The position numbers and the translations under genes are program-made. From RYN-230 sp963711705 (GTDB lineage: Bacteria > Actinomycetota > Actinomycetes > Streptosporangiales > Streptosporangiaceae), in the NCBI GenBank assembly GCA_963711705.1, contig CAVQFM010000017.1, positions 62,001-126,000 on the forward strand: 64,000 nucleotides of DNA. Reading direction: 5' to 3'. The notes under the pieces were generated by a model. It saw only the letters and a list, made by a program, of their open reading frames with translations, was not told where the DNA came from and ran no database searches. Position 1 is the first letter of the stretch. Each line of letters opens with the position of its first letter. This document shows positions 27,301 to 34,493 of the stretch, piece by piece.

Positions 27301-27441
27301 CTCAGCTACCTGCCGTCCGCCACCGCCCTGGCCGTACTGCTGGGCGGGGCGCTGCTGGCCGGGGCGGCCGCCGCGATCATCGCCAGCCTGCTGCTGGTCC
27401 GCTCGGTCCAGCCGGACCTGCTCCGCGAGGCCGAGCCGTGA
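24340..27441 (+). CDS. FtsX-type ABC transporter permease
   Basis: A 1033-residue membrane protein with one N-terminal helix, an extracytoplasmic region to about residue 280, a four-helix FtsX-like core (about 290-560), a second large outer domain, and three to four C-terminal helices (about 895-1030, ATVLFLADALAAAVLAAGAAVASLYASG). The duplicated FtsX layout is typical of MacB/LolCE-like exporters acting on envelope substrates. The stop overlaps the start of the first ATPase gene (GTGA), and TAAGAT lies 9 bases before the ATG. The substrate is unknown. Confidence 0.85.
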   Translation: MTGLLSALRGLAHRAGISLSILLVAVVAVAAVTIGPAYYSAAQSSILQDTVNQAQVTGRGLEVSQSGPAAAISMVTALARSALATHLGGTAVQHRIFGPPVTAAETTVQANGQTVPLVYRSGVCAHLRFTSGRCPSGLNQVAVSSSLAVLFHWHLGQRIAVPTWKQLTITGVYRITAAESGASYWFDAASRYFPYENQAAAGKSAANPFDAMFTPLSTLDAVPGTVQGTDYVDFPLIPGHLAGPDLPVVAAAMQQMVLDPVLEQQGATTTTSIPATLGAVRASWRAVEVPVVLISAQLLILAWLLLFLLVADAAEARGPEVALAKMRGRGQWRTLTFGLAEPVILLAIALPVGAAAGWAITAGLAHILLRPGTPVGLPATAWLAAAVATVGGLIAVVVAARRTLGRPVVEQWQRASRAAAQRGWVVDSILLTAALAGLVELRVSGQIGSARRGVLGLLLPGLLGVAIAVAGSRLLIVACRAGFGSTQRRGRIAPFLALRHVARRPGGMRATIVLATAFALASFAVAVWSVTVANIRAVAGARAGAATVLTVIPPAHRSLGRIVDRIDPGGREAMAVDSYTNASGAGAGQVMLGVDPQRFARIAAWQPSWLDRRPAALAAALKPPAPRPVVLAGSQVRLRFQASGVRPAGSTLVLDLYEEGVAAIGQTPVYFGAASGSRTVTAPLTGCPCLLANLTISAPPPSPNAAVIQPGQVTGRVTIASIEVRSGHGRWVAVDAGLGTPGRWRAGGSGAAAGSLTPGPDGLRWSVKSPSGQDAVAVSVSRPYPVPALIARGLAPTAGVPVTVAGLDGSPLQVNPVAVPAAIPGAPDNGIVVNGTYAERAAGGTPGYATQQVWLAPGALDRVRPALLAAGVRITSVASAAALQAQLIRQGPALATVLFLADALAAAVLAAGAAVASLYASGRRRRYEYAALIASRVSRSSVRASLLTEQAIVLGFGAVIGIASGLLATLLAVRNVPEFVSPPPAPPLSYLPSATALAVLLGGALLAGAAAAIIASLLLVRSVQPDLLREAEP

Positions 27442-28376
27442 CCCCGGCCAGCCACGCCCCGGACGCCCGGGCCAGCGCCCGCCCCGGGCCGCAGCTGGCG
27501 GTCCGCTGCGACAACCTGGTGCACGTCTACGGCACGCCGGGCTCGGAAGTGGCGGCGCTGCGTGGGGTGGACCTGACCGTCCGGGCGGGGGAGATGGTCG
27601 CCCTGCTCGGCCCGTCCGGGGCGGGCAAGACCACCCTGCTCTGGCACCTGGCCGGGCTGCTGCGGCCGACCGCCGGCCGGGTGGAGATCAACGGCCACCG
27701 GCTGGCCGGGCTCAGCGGCGGTGCGCTGGCCCGGTTCCGGGTGGGCCAGGTCGGCCTGCTGCTGCAGAACCCGGCGCGGAACGTGCTGCCCTACCAGAGC
27801 GCGCTCGGCAACCTGCTGTTCGCCCAGGCCCCGGCGCGGCGCGGGGCCCGGGCCAGCCGCCGGCGGGCCACTGAGCTGCTGGACCGGGTCGGCCTGGCCG
27901 GGGCCGCGCACCGCCGGGCCGGGCGGCTGTCCGGCGGTGAGCAGCAGCGGCTGGCCCTGGCGCTGGCCCTGGTCAACGAGCCCGCGCTGCTGCTCGCCGA
28001 CGAGCCCACCACCCAGCTCGACCCGGCCGCCGCGGCCGCGGTGATCGAGCTGATCCGGGACGCGAACGGGCAGCTCGGCACCACCGTGGTGGCGGTCACC
28101 CACGATCCCGCGGTGGCCGCGGCGCTCGGCCGCACGATCACCATCCGGGACGGCCGGGTCGGCGCGGAGGGCCGGGCCGGGCAGGATTACGTGGTCGTCG
28201 GCCGGGACGGGACGCTGCAGCTGCCGGACGAGTTCACCGACGTGTTCCCGCCCGGTTCGCTGGCCCGGGCTGAGCGCCGGGATGGCGGCGTCTTCCTGCA
28301 CCAGGTCGACCCCGCCGGCCAGCCGGGCGGCCAGCCGCCCAGGGGAGACCAGCCAGCAGCGGGAGAGCAGCCATGA
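27438..28376 (+). CDS. ABC transporter ATP-binding protein (MacB/LolD type) with C-terminal extension
   Basis: A 312-residue ATPase: Walker A GPSGAGKTTLLWHLAG, Q-loop LLLQNPARNVLPYQSAL, signature LSGGEQQRLALALAL, Walker B LLLADEPTTQLDP and switch His in AVTHDPAVA. About 65 residues after the ATPase core form an unusual tail (YVVVGRDGTLQLPDEFTDVFPPG and a Gly/Gln/Pro-rich end) whose role is unknown. Translationally coupled on both sides (27438-27441 and 28373-28376), so it works with the FtsX-type permease. Confidence 0.88.
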   Translation: MTPASHAPDARASARPGPQLAVRCDNLVHVYGTPGSEVAALRGVDLTVRAGEMVALLGPSGAGKTTLLWHLAGLLRPTAGRVEINGHRLAGLSGGALARFRVGQVGLLLQNPARNVLPYQSALGNLLFAQAPARRGARASRRRATELLDRVGLAGAAHRRAGRLSGGEQQRLALALALVNEPALLLADEPTTQLDPAAAAAVIELIRDANGQLGTTVVAVTHDPAVAAALGRTITIRDGRVGAEGRAGQDYVVVGRDGTLQLPDEFTDVFPPGSLARAERRDGGVFLHQVDPAGQPGGQPPRGDQPAAGEQP

Positions 28377-29035
28377 GCCGGCTGGAAGCGCGGAGCCTCG
28401 GGTACGCCATCGGCGGGCGGCGGATCCTGGACGGGGTCAGCCTGGCCGTGGGCGCGGGCGAGCGGCTGGCCGTGGTCGGGCCGTCAGGCTCAGGCAAGAC
28501 CACCCTGCTGGCCCTGCTGGCCGGGCTGGCCACGCCAGACGCCGGGCAGGTGCTGCTGGACGGCCGCCCGGTCCACCCCGGCCAGGTCCCGCCCGGGGTG
28601 GCGACCGTGCTGCAGGGGCACGGCCTGGTCTCGCTGCTCACCGCGGCGGAGAACATCGAGATCACCCTGTTCGCCACGGGGATGCCGGCCGGCCAGGCGG
28701 CCGCCGCGGCCCAGCGCGCGCTGGCCGCGGTGGGCCTGGCCGAGCACACCGGGCAGCTCGCCGACGAGCTGTCCGGCGGGCAGCAGCAGCGGGTCGCGGT
28801 GGCCCGCGCGCTGGCCAGCCAGCCCACCGTGCTGCTGGCCGACGAGCCAACCGCCGAGCAGGACAGCAAGTCACGGGAGCTGGTGCTGGACCGGATGCTG
28901 GCGATCAGCGCGGACGGCGGCACGCTGGTGCTGGCCACCCACGACCCCGAGGTCGCCCAGCGCTGCGACCGGGTGCTCGACCTCAGCCAGCTGCGCACCG
29001 GGCCGGTCAGCAACCCCGGCTTCGCCCCCCGCTAA
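28373..29035 (+). CDS. second ABC transporter ATP-binding protein of the same operon
   Basis: A 220-residue ATPase of the LolD/MacB class: Walker A GPSGSGKTTLLALLAG, signature LSGGQQQRVAVARAL, Walker B VLLADEPTAEQD and LATHDPEVAQRCD. It starts inside the stop of the previous ATPase gene. One permease gene with two different ATPases suggests a heterodimeric motor on an internally duplicated permease. Confidence 0.88.
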   Translation: MSRLEARSLGYAIGGRRILDGVSLAVGAGERLAVVGPSGSGKTTLLALLAGLATPDAGQVLLDGRPVHPGQVPPGVATVLQGHGLVSLLTAAENIEITLFATGMPAGQAAAAAQRALAAVGLAEHTGQLADELSGGQQQRVAVARALASQPTVLLADEPTAEQDSKSRELVLDRMLAISADGGTLVLATHDPEVAQRCDRVLDLSQLRTGPVSNPGFAPR

Positions 29036-29504
29036 CCATCCTGTCGTGGCCCTCGTCACCTGGGCTTACCAGAGCTTTACCTTTTCGCTTCTTCCCTGGA
29101 GCCGCCGCGCATCGTACGTTCACGGCAACCCCAGCAGAGGCGCTGGGCACAGGTCCTGACATGCCCGCCCCGCGCCTCCGCCCTTTAGCCCTGCTCGATT
29201 TCCACCACCAGCGGCAGCTTCATCTGCGGCGGCGCGAAGGCGCGCTCGAAAAACTCCTCGAACTCATTTCGTTATCGCCAACGATTGCATCGCCTTCGTG
29301 GCTAATGTGCCTGATGTTACTAAGGAGACTGACAGGATTCCGGCACGGGGTGTCATGGATTCGTGCAGGCTGACCAGCCGTTTAGGCTTCGCCACACTGG
29401 TCTCACGACAATTGTTAAGCACAGGGAGTAACGGTGCGACTACGAATAAAATAGTTCCCCGACAGGCGAGCATTCGAGAGCGGAGAGGCGGTCAGTACGG
29501 GATT
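29036..29504. other. intergenic stretch with little coding signal
   Basis: After the ABC operon the base composition falls, most clearly at about 29265-29475, and no intact gene is visible. One short gene tail is recognisable at 29185-29271 (listed separately). The rest shows no promoter or terminator I would defend. It looks like the scar of lost genes. Confidence 0.6.
29185..29271 (-). pseudogene. C-terminal relic of an unidentified protein
   Basis: A 28-codon open stretch ending in TAA with strongly actinobacterial codon use. It reads EFEEFFERAFAPPQMKLPLV near its start and ends EIEQG. It is closed by an in-frame TAA immediately upstream and has no start codon. The sequence looks like the natural end of a longer protein, but I do not recognise the family. 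Confidence 0.4.
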
Positions 29505-29861
29505 CTAGACCCGGGCGCAGGGTTCGTCGCCGGAAAACCGCGGGTGGTAGTGCGCCGCGTCGAAGCGGCCGGGATCGCTGTCCAGCCGGGCGAACAGATC
29601 CGCCCGCCACAGCGGCCGGTCGGCGGCGATGAGCTGGGCGGCTGACTCGCTGCCGCGGTGCGGGTGACCGGCCAGCTCCCGGATCTCGATCCGGGCACCG
29701 TGCTCCATGGAGGCATCGTCGAGGTCGATCTCGAACCAGTGCCGGATGAGGACGGCCGAGCGGGAGAAAGTCAGGATGTGCAGCACGACGCCCGGTGCAG
29801 GTTTCGGGTGGGAGGGCCAGTATGCGGCGGGCCCGGCCACGCGGTCAACGCGGCCCCCCAA
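29505..29861 (-). pseudogene. truncated small hypothetical protein with premature TAG
   Basis: A 118-residue frame with credible protein sequence: HWFEIDLDDASMEHGARIEIREL, then SESAAQLIAADRPLWRADLF and GRFDAAHYHPRFSGDEPCARV. I recall similar short actinobacterial proteins of unknown function that continue with a Trp after the final Val, followed by an Asp-Pro-rich tail. Here GTC is followed by TAG, then AAT-CCC-GTA-CTG-ACC-GCC in the same frame (NPVLTA), as if TGG had become TAG, and the rest of the tail is lost. Function unknown; the premature-stop reading depends on memory of the family. Confidence 0.5.
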
Positions 29862-29943
29862 TACTCGGTCCTGTTCAGCGGACTCACGGCCGTGGCTGAG
29901 GTCAGGCCAGTCAGGCCCGGGCGGTGCGGGCGTGACGGTCAGG

Positions 29944-31026
29944 TCAGAATCGCGTCCAGGCGGTGCCGTTCCAGTGCAGGATTAGCGTTTTCCCGCCCGT
30001 GCCGAAGGGAGCGGTGGATCCGACCGCCCACACGCTGGACCCGGATACGGCATCGATGCCGGAGAGCGCGGTGCCCGTGGTCCCGCCAGGACTCGGGCTG
30101 GCCACTTCGGTCCAGTCGGCGCCGTTCCAGTGCAGCACCAGGGTCTTTGCCCGGCCGCTGCCCGTGGAGGAATACCCAGCCGCCCAGGCATCGGAGTGCG
30201 ACAGGGTGCTCACGCCGTTGAGAACGCCGGCCGAAGTGCCAGGGCCGTGACTCGGCACCTGGGTCCAGCTGGCGCCGTTCCAATGCGACACCAGCGTCCC
30301 CCCCGTAATGTTCCCGGCCGACCATGCGTCCGAGGCGGACAGCGCGCTCACCCCGTTGAAGGCGTCCTGGCTGGCCTGGCCGGGACTGGCGACACGGGTC
30401 CAGCGGGTGCCGTTCCAGTGCAGGATCAGCGTGCCCGTATCCGTGCTTCCCACCGCCCAGGAATCGGCGGCAGACAGGCCGCTCACGCTGTTAAGCGCGT
30501 TGAAGCCCAGGTGGACCGGATTAGGGCTGGGCACTCGCGTCCAGCTGGTGCCGTTCCAGTGCAGGATCAGGGTGTTCGAGGCCTCACCACCAGTCAGGTA
30601 ATACCAGCCGGCCGCCCAAACGTCCGACGGGGACACGGCGCTGACGCCGAGCAGGAAGCTGCCGTCAGTCACTTCCGGGCTCGGGCTGGCCACCTGAACC
30701 CAGCTGGTGCCGTTCCAGTGCACGATCAGCGTCTTGTTGCCGCCGCTGGAGGTCTGATAGGAGCCCACCGCCCACGCGTCGGAGGGTGAGAAGGTGCTCA
30801 CTGCGGTGAGCCTGCCGAGATGGCCGGGACTGGGAGCGGCCACCCTGGTCCAGGTAGTGCCGTTCCAGTGCAGGATCAGCGTCGCCGTCCCGGTGCTTCC
30901 GACGGCCCATGCGTTAGAACCAGACAGGGCGCTTACCCCAAGCAGGCCGCCCGGCAGGCTTGTGACCGGGCCGCTCGCGGAGGACGGGGAAGCCGCCGCG
31001 CCGAGCGCAAGCACGAGGCAGGCCAC
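29944..31026 (-). CDS. secreted protein of seven beta-propeller repeats
   Basis: A 360-residue protein with a hydrophobic export signal at the N-terminus (CLVLALGAAASPSSASG) followed by seven repeats of about 42-52 residues. Each has the pattern L-x-G-V-S-A-x-S-x-S-D-A-W-A-V-G, then T-L-I-L-H-W-N-G-T-x-W-T-x-V, then a Pro/Ser-rich turn. Seven units match a seven-bladed propeller. The domain probably binds a ligand at the cell surface; no enzyme motif is visible. GTG 31026 is the first in-frame start, but the signal lacks the usual basic N-terminus, so the true start may be lost. It lies downstream of the GH26-type gene on the same strand. Confidence 0.75.
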   Translation of the reverse strand: MACLVLALGAAASPSSASGPVTSLPGGLLGVSALSGSNAWAVGSTGTATLILHWNGTTWTRVAAPSPGHLGRLTAVSTFSPSDAWAVGSYQTSSGGNKTLIVHWNGTSWVQVASPSPEVTDGSFLLGVSAVSPSDVWAAGWYYLTGGEASNTLILHWNGTSWTRVPSPNPVHLGFNALNSVSGLSAADSWAVGSTDTGTLILHWNGTRWTRVASPGQASQDAFNGVSALSASDAWSAGNITGGTLVSHWNGASWTQVPSHGPGTSAGVLNGVSTLSHSDAWAAGYSSTGSGRAKTLVLHWNGADWTEVASPSPGGTTGTALSGIDAVSGSSVWAVGSTAPFGTGGKTLILHWNGTAWTRF

Positions 31027-31233
31027 CCCGCCGAGCCGGGTGCAAGAGCCGCATCCAGCGGCGGCGAAGAATCGGATGTGCTCATGGCCCCGCCCGAGGC
31101 CGCATCAGGCCATCAACGTATGCCCCGGCCGCGCCATCCGGGCAGACCCTTGACGGGCGGCACGGCCGCTGGCGCGGCCGGGCTTCGCTGGCGTGAGGAC
31201 TCCCCGGTGGCGGGGTCATCCAGTCCGCTCAGG

Positions 31234-32622
31234 TCACGGAGCGTCGATCTCTAGTGACGATTGCGCGGTCCCGCTGCCGTGGGCATTACTCGCGACCACG
31301 ACGACCTGGTACTGCCCCGTGGGCACGCGATGCCCCCTGCCGTTGAAGCCGTAGTACGGGATGGCGTGCGAGCCAGGCGCCAGAGCGGGCCTGGCTATCG
31401 TGCGCACCACCGTGCCGGTCTGATCGAGGACGAGGACCGTCACGTCGGAGCCCTGATTCAGGCTGAAGGTGATGGCGGTGTGCTCCTTGGGCTGGGCGGT
31501 GAATGCGGGCGGATTGAGGGCCAGTCCGCTGACTTGCGGGCCGTCAGTCGCGGGCGCCGTCGCGGTTCCGGTGGGGCTCGGCGCTGGCGATGCTGGTGCT
31601 GATGGAGACGCTGGTGGCGACGCTGGTGGCGATGCTGGTGCTGATGGCGGCGCTGGTGCTGGCCCCGTGGTGCTGGAGCCGGACTTGGCTACAAAGCTCT
31701 TCCAGACCGCGATCGAGGCAGCGTCCGTCAGCTTGAGGGTGGGGTATTGGGCGTTGCCGTTGAAATAGGTGGCGAACACGGCACCGCTGTGCATGAGGTA
31801 GTTGCCAACGTCTGACAGCCAGGCGGGGCGCCCTGCCGCGGTCGACAGCCCGAACTCGGCGAAGCCGTAGGGCAGGCCGACGCTCTTGGCCGCGGCAATC
31901 TCCTGGGCCATGAAAGTGTCCGGCGCTGCGGCTATCGGGTTCACGTTCTTGGCGCTGCCTGGAGGATAGGCGTCCCAGCCCAGCGTGCTGATGATGCCCC
32001 CGCCAGGCAGATAGTCCTTCCAGTTGCGGTGTGCACCTGGACGGAAGTCGTACCCACCCAGGATCAGCGTCGAATGCAGATCGGGGTTGTGCGCGGCGTT
32101 TGCGAGCGACACGACATGCGCCCAGGCGGCCTTGTAGTCAGCCAGTGTGAACTCGCCATCCGCGATGTTGCCCTCGGGCTCGTGAAAGTACGCCCAGTAG
32201 ATGGGCTTCCCGGTGGGAGCGGTGTCGAAGAAGTGCGAGAGTGCCGCGTCGTCCTGTCCCGACAGGATCGCAGTCGGCTCTGCCTTGAAGCTCACGATGA
32301 CCGCCGACTTGTTGGCTGCAGGCCGTCCTGTCGTCCAGGCATTGTCACTGGGCAGCCCCGAGTAATAGGTGCGGACGATTGCCATGTGACCGAACTCAGA
32401 CGTTTCCTGCCCAAGGTCGGTCGCATTGATCGAAGCGCCAAGAAGCGGAGCGCGTGTATCGTCCGCTGCGAGTCGGGCCGTCTTTCCTGTGCCGAAGTGG
32501 AGTGCGGATCCTACGACCACCGCGAGAGCGGCCAGCAGACCGACTAGCAGAACAGTCAATGACGCTCTGATTCTCTTTCGTGGTGTGACCCTGGTAACCC
32601 GGCCTCGGCGCGAGCGCCCCAC
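31234..32622 (-). CDS. secreted GH26-type glycoside hydrolase with FlgD-like Ig domain
   Basis: A 462-residue protein. A basic N-terminus and one hydrophobic segment (about 20-42) act as export signal or anchor. Residues 60-315 form a TIM-barrel of GH26 type with IYWAYFHEPEGN (proton-donor Glu about 148) and YGFAEFGLST (nucleophile Glu about 256), as in beta-mannanases. A Pro/Ala/Ser linker (about 318-360) leads to a C-terminal FlgD-like Ig domain (TFSLNQGSDVTVLVLD..., GFNGRGHRVPTGQYQVVV). It should cut a mannan-like polysaccharide outside the cell. The GTG start has tandem AGGAG upstream. Upstream lie three related AT-rich dyads that may control it. Confidence 0.8.
   Translation of the reverse strand: MGRSRRGRVTRVTPRKRIRASLTVLLVGLLAALAVVVGSALHFGTGKTARLAADDTRAPLLGASINATDLGQETSEFGHMAIVRTYYSGLPSDNAWTTGRPAANKSAVIVSFKAEPTAILSGQDDAALSHFFDTAPTGKPIYWAYFHEPEGNIADGEFTLADYKAAWAHVVSLANAAHNPDLHSTLILGGYDFRPGAHRNWKDYLPGGGIISTLGWDAYPPGSAKNVNPIAAAPDTFMAQEIAAAKSVGLPYGFAEFGLSTAAGRPAWLSDVGNYLMHSGAVFATYFNGNAQYPTLKLTDAASIAVWKSFVAKSGSSTTGPAPAPPSAPASPPASPPASPSAPASPAPSPTGTATAPATDGPQVSGLALNPPAFTAQPKEHTAITFSLNQGSDVTVLVLDQTGTVVRTIARPALAPGSHAIPYYGFNGRGHRVPTGQYQVVVVASNAHGSGTAQSSLEIDAP
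31581..31662 (-). repeat. degenerate repeats encoding an Ala/Pro/Ser linker
   Basis: Imperfect repeats built on gcgatgctggtg/gacgctggtggc encode the ASPPASPPASP linker between the hydrolase barrel and the C-terminal Ig domain. Such repeats are prone to length change without frame loss when units are 12 bases. Confidence 0.6.
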
Positions 32623-33298
32623 GTTGAACTCCTCTCCTTGGCCGCCTACCGGGTTAGCTGACGGGTTCGGGCCGGAGAAGCCCTACAGCAGCCGACTGCC
32701 CTACCGCGCACGGCCGCCGATTCACCCCCGGGAATACATGGGTCCCCGGCTCTCTGGCCGTACCAGAGACTCGGCGGGTTTGCTGCCTGTCCCTTCGGTG
32801 AGTCGGCAGCAACGGATATTAGCGTTGGACGCTAACGGAATTGAGACCGGGCGGTGGCGTGAATCAGAGAATCTCCGGACGTTGCGCTTTGTTGCGGTCG
32901 ACTGCTCAGCGTGTCCGATTCCACTGGACCTCACTGTCAGTAACACTATCGGCGTTAGCATTGGCTATTACGATACGGTAACTTAGCGTTAACAAGACGG
33001 CCATAAGGCGCCGCGGCCTCGCCCTTGTCACGGGTGCTGACCTGCGAGTCTGTCGATGATGGAGCGCGTGATCCGCCCGGAGGCATGAGCAGCAGCCGGC
33101 CTCGGGGCGCAGTCCGGTAGCTGTCTAAGGATGGGCCGCATGAAGTCGGAGCGTGCCCGGCGCTGGACCTAGCCCGGGCACCGCGGTTTTTCGCGATGTC
33201 TGCACAGGTACGTTCGCTGCCCCCACACCCAGACCGCCCCAGCAGCACTGTGAGGCGTCGGCCTTAGCCGGCCGGGCGGCTCGCCGGGGGCTCGGCGT
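32623..33298. other. lower-GC intergenic region upstream of the GH26-type gene
   Basis: No gene is convincing here: short open frames on both strands lack family motifs and ribosome sites. The part from about 32800 to 33000 is clearly AT-richer than the rest of the window and holds three related dyads (listed separately). The remainder shows nothing I can name. Confidence 0.6.
32819..32992. promoter_or_regulatory. three related TTAGC dyads, putative regulator sites
   Basis: TTAGCG-TTGGA-CGCTAA (32819-32835) is a perfect 6-base inverted repeat. TTAGC-ATTG-GCTA (about 32955-32968) and TTAGCGTTAAC (32983-32993) repeat the same half-site. They lie 200-370 bases upstream of the GH26-type gene in the most AT-rich stretch of the window. 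A LacI- or TetR-type sugar regulator is possible; no such gene is adjacent. Confidence 0.4.
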
Positions 33299-33634
33299 TC
33301 ACGCCGGAAGGGCGGCGGGCGGCCCGCTGGCCGCTCGCGCGATGACGCCCGCGGCGGTGAGGTCACCACGCCTATCGAGCCCGCGCTCTAGAGGGCACGG
33401 CGACGAACCGGGGGTGACAGCACGTCCTGGGCGGCTTGAACACGCAGGCAGAGAGCACCGGCCGGGACGCCGCAGCCCGCCTTTGCCGTCGCAGGGCAGG
33501 GTGATGGCGTGCTCTGCGATCTCGTTGCTGGACGGGCCATCCTTGCGCTTCTTCCGCGGCCTCCCGCGGCCCTGGACGGCGCTGATCGCATCCTCGTTCT
33601 CCGATGCCCAGCCCGGACTGCGGCTGTTGCTCAT
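33299..33634 (-). CDS. hypothetical basic protein with AT-hook-like motif
   Basis: A 111-residue frame whose first half looks real: MSNSRSPGWASENEDAIS then RGRPRKKRKDGPSSNEIAEH, which contains a GRGRPRKK AT-hook core able to bind the minor groove. The second half is Arg/Pro-rich and may be out of frame. AGGAGG lies one base before the ATG, too close for an ideal ribosome site. It is probably part of a decayed accessory cluster with the fragment upstream. Confidence 0.35.
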   Translation of the reverse strand: MSNSRSPGWASENEDAISAVQGRGRPRKKRKDGPSSNEIAEHAITLPCDGKGGLRRPGRCSLPACSSRPGRAVTPGSSPCPLERGLDRRGDLTAAGVIARAASGPPAALPA

Positions 33635-33870
33635 GCCTCCTCACGGTCCGGTCATCGAGCAGCGCGCGAAGGGTCTCCAGCACGTCGGCGGCGCGGGCAG
33701 CAGCCTCGGTGGCCTCGATGTCTGGTCGTCCAGCACCACACCGCGAAGACGTGGGGCAGGTGCTGGGCCTTGGTGATGCACTCCGGGCAGAACGCGATGC
33801 GTTTGGGCGCGCACGCCAGCTCCATGTGGCGGAGGGTGACCCAGACGGCGTCAGGCTGGTCACACAGCAC
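33631..33870 (-). pseudogene. frameshifted remnant of a small FCPEC-motif protein
   Basis: The frame from 33870 reads MLCDQPDAVWVTLRHMEL then CAPKRIAFCPECITKAQHLP, with a plausible C...C-P-E-C metal site, and degenerates after HVFAVW. A different frame immediately afterwards reads DIEATEAAARAADVLETLRA, which looks like the natural continuation. One frameshift near 33730 would join them. I do not recognise the family. The end of this frame abuts the AT-hook-like gene. Confidence 0.4.
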
Positions 33871-34300
33871 GCCCTGATACGGACGCGGCAGCTGAGGTGG
33901 ACTGCAGCGGCCGGACGGCCGAGTACTACTCCTGGTACGAGATGTACCCGGCGTACCCGGTGAACTTCAGCAACACGGTGCGGCCCGGCGACCACTTCAC
34001 CGGGTCGGTGACGTTCAACGGCGGCAGCAGCTACACGCTGAAGCTGAGCGACACCACCCGGGGCTGGAGCCACACCATCAACGCCTCGCTGAGCGGGGCT
34101 GCACGGCCAGCGGCGGGATCCTGCCGCTGGCGCACTTCAGCCCGGTCACCTTCACCAGCGCATCGGTGAATGGGTCGCCGATCGGCAACTTCAGCCCGAC
34201 GCAGATCATCATGGTGAACAGCTCGGGCACGGCCAAGGACTCGGTCTCCTCGCTCAGCGGGGGGAACAGTTTCACGGTCAGCTGGCTGAGAAGTAACTAA
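33865..34300 (+). pseudogene. G1 family (eqolisin) glutamic peptidase pseudogene
   Basis: The remnant starts without an export signal and reads EYYSWYEMYPAYPVNFSN, RPGDHFTGSVTFNGGSSYTL, KLSDTTRGWSHTINASLSG: the G1 peptidase core, with the WYEMYP signature. At about 34098 the frame changes and sequence is missing; it resumes as ASGGILPLAHFSPVTFTSAS and runs to TAA at 34300 (ends SFTVSWLRSN). In scytalidoglutamic peptidase the catalytic Glu lies in the segment (ADWIVERP-like) that is deleted here. The N-terminal half with the catalytic Gln is absent. Another frameshift precedes 33897. The gene is therefore dead. A strong terminator follows. Confidence 0.75.
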
Positions 34301-34329
34301 CCACCGGCGCCGGGCTCGTCCCCGGCCCA

Positions 34330-34368
34330 GCACTGCCCCGGCGGCCCAGGCGGCCGCCGGGGCAGTGC
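34330..34368 (+). terminator. perfect 17-bp hairpin terminator
   Basis: A 17-base GC-rich stem (left arm 34330-34346, right arm 34352-34368) with a CAGGC loop, 30 bases after the stop of the G1 peptidase relic. No T-run follows, which is usual for actinobacterial terminators. Its survival suggests the peptidase gene decayed recently. Confidence 0.8.
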
Positions 34369-34493
34369 GCGGTTCCGGGCGTTAAGCAGAAAAGAGGCCC
34401 CGGGGCGCGCGGTGCGGGAGCGCGGCCCGTACCTTAGCCGGGGACAGCGCTGCCGCCGCCGGGCCGCGCGGCCACCCGGGAAGGAGACCCTCG

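Noticed and set aside
24469..28376. Long open frames of 684 and 1014 residues overlapping the FtsX-type permease
   Set aside because: Only the part from 27438 of the + frame is a gene (the ATPase); the rest is an out-of-frame or antisense shadow.
29439..29446. CGAATA at 29440 as another SigK promoter
   Set aside because: No CAATCC-like -35 at 16-17 bases and no gene start follows.
32722..32961. 79-residue - strand open frame in the AT-rich region
   Set aside because: No family motif, no ribosome site, and it covers the dyad repeats; looks non-coding.
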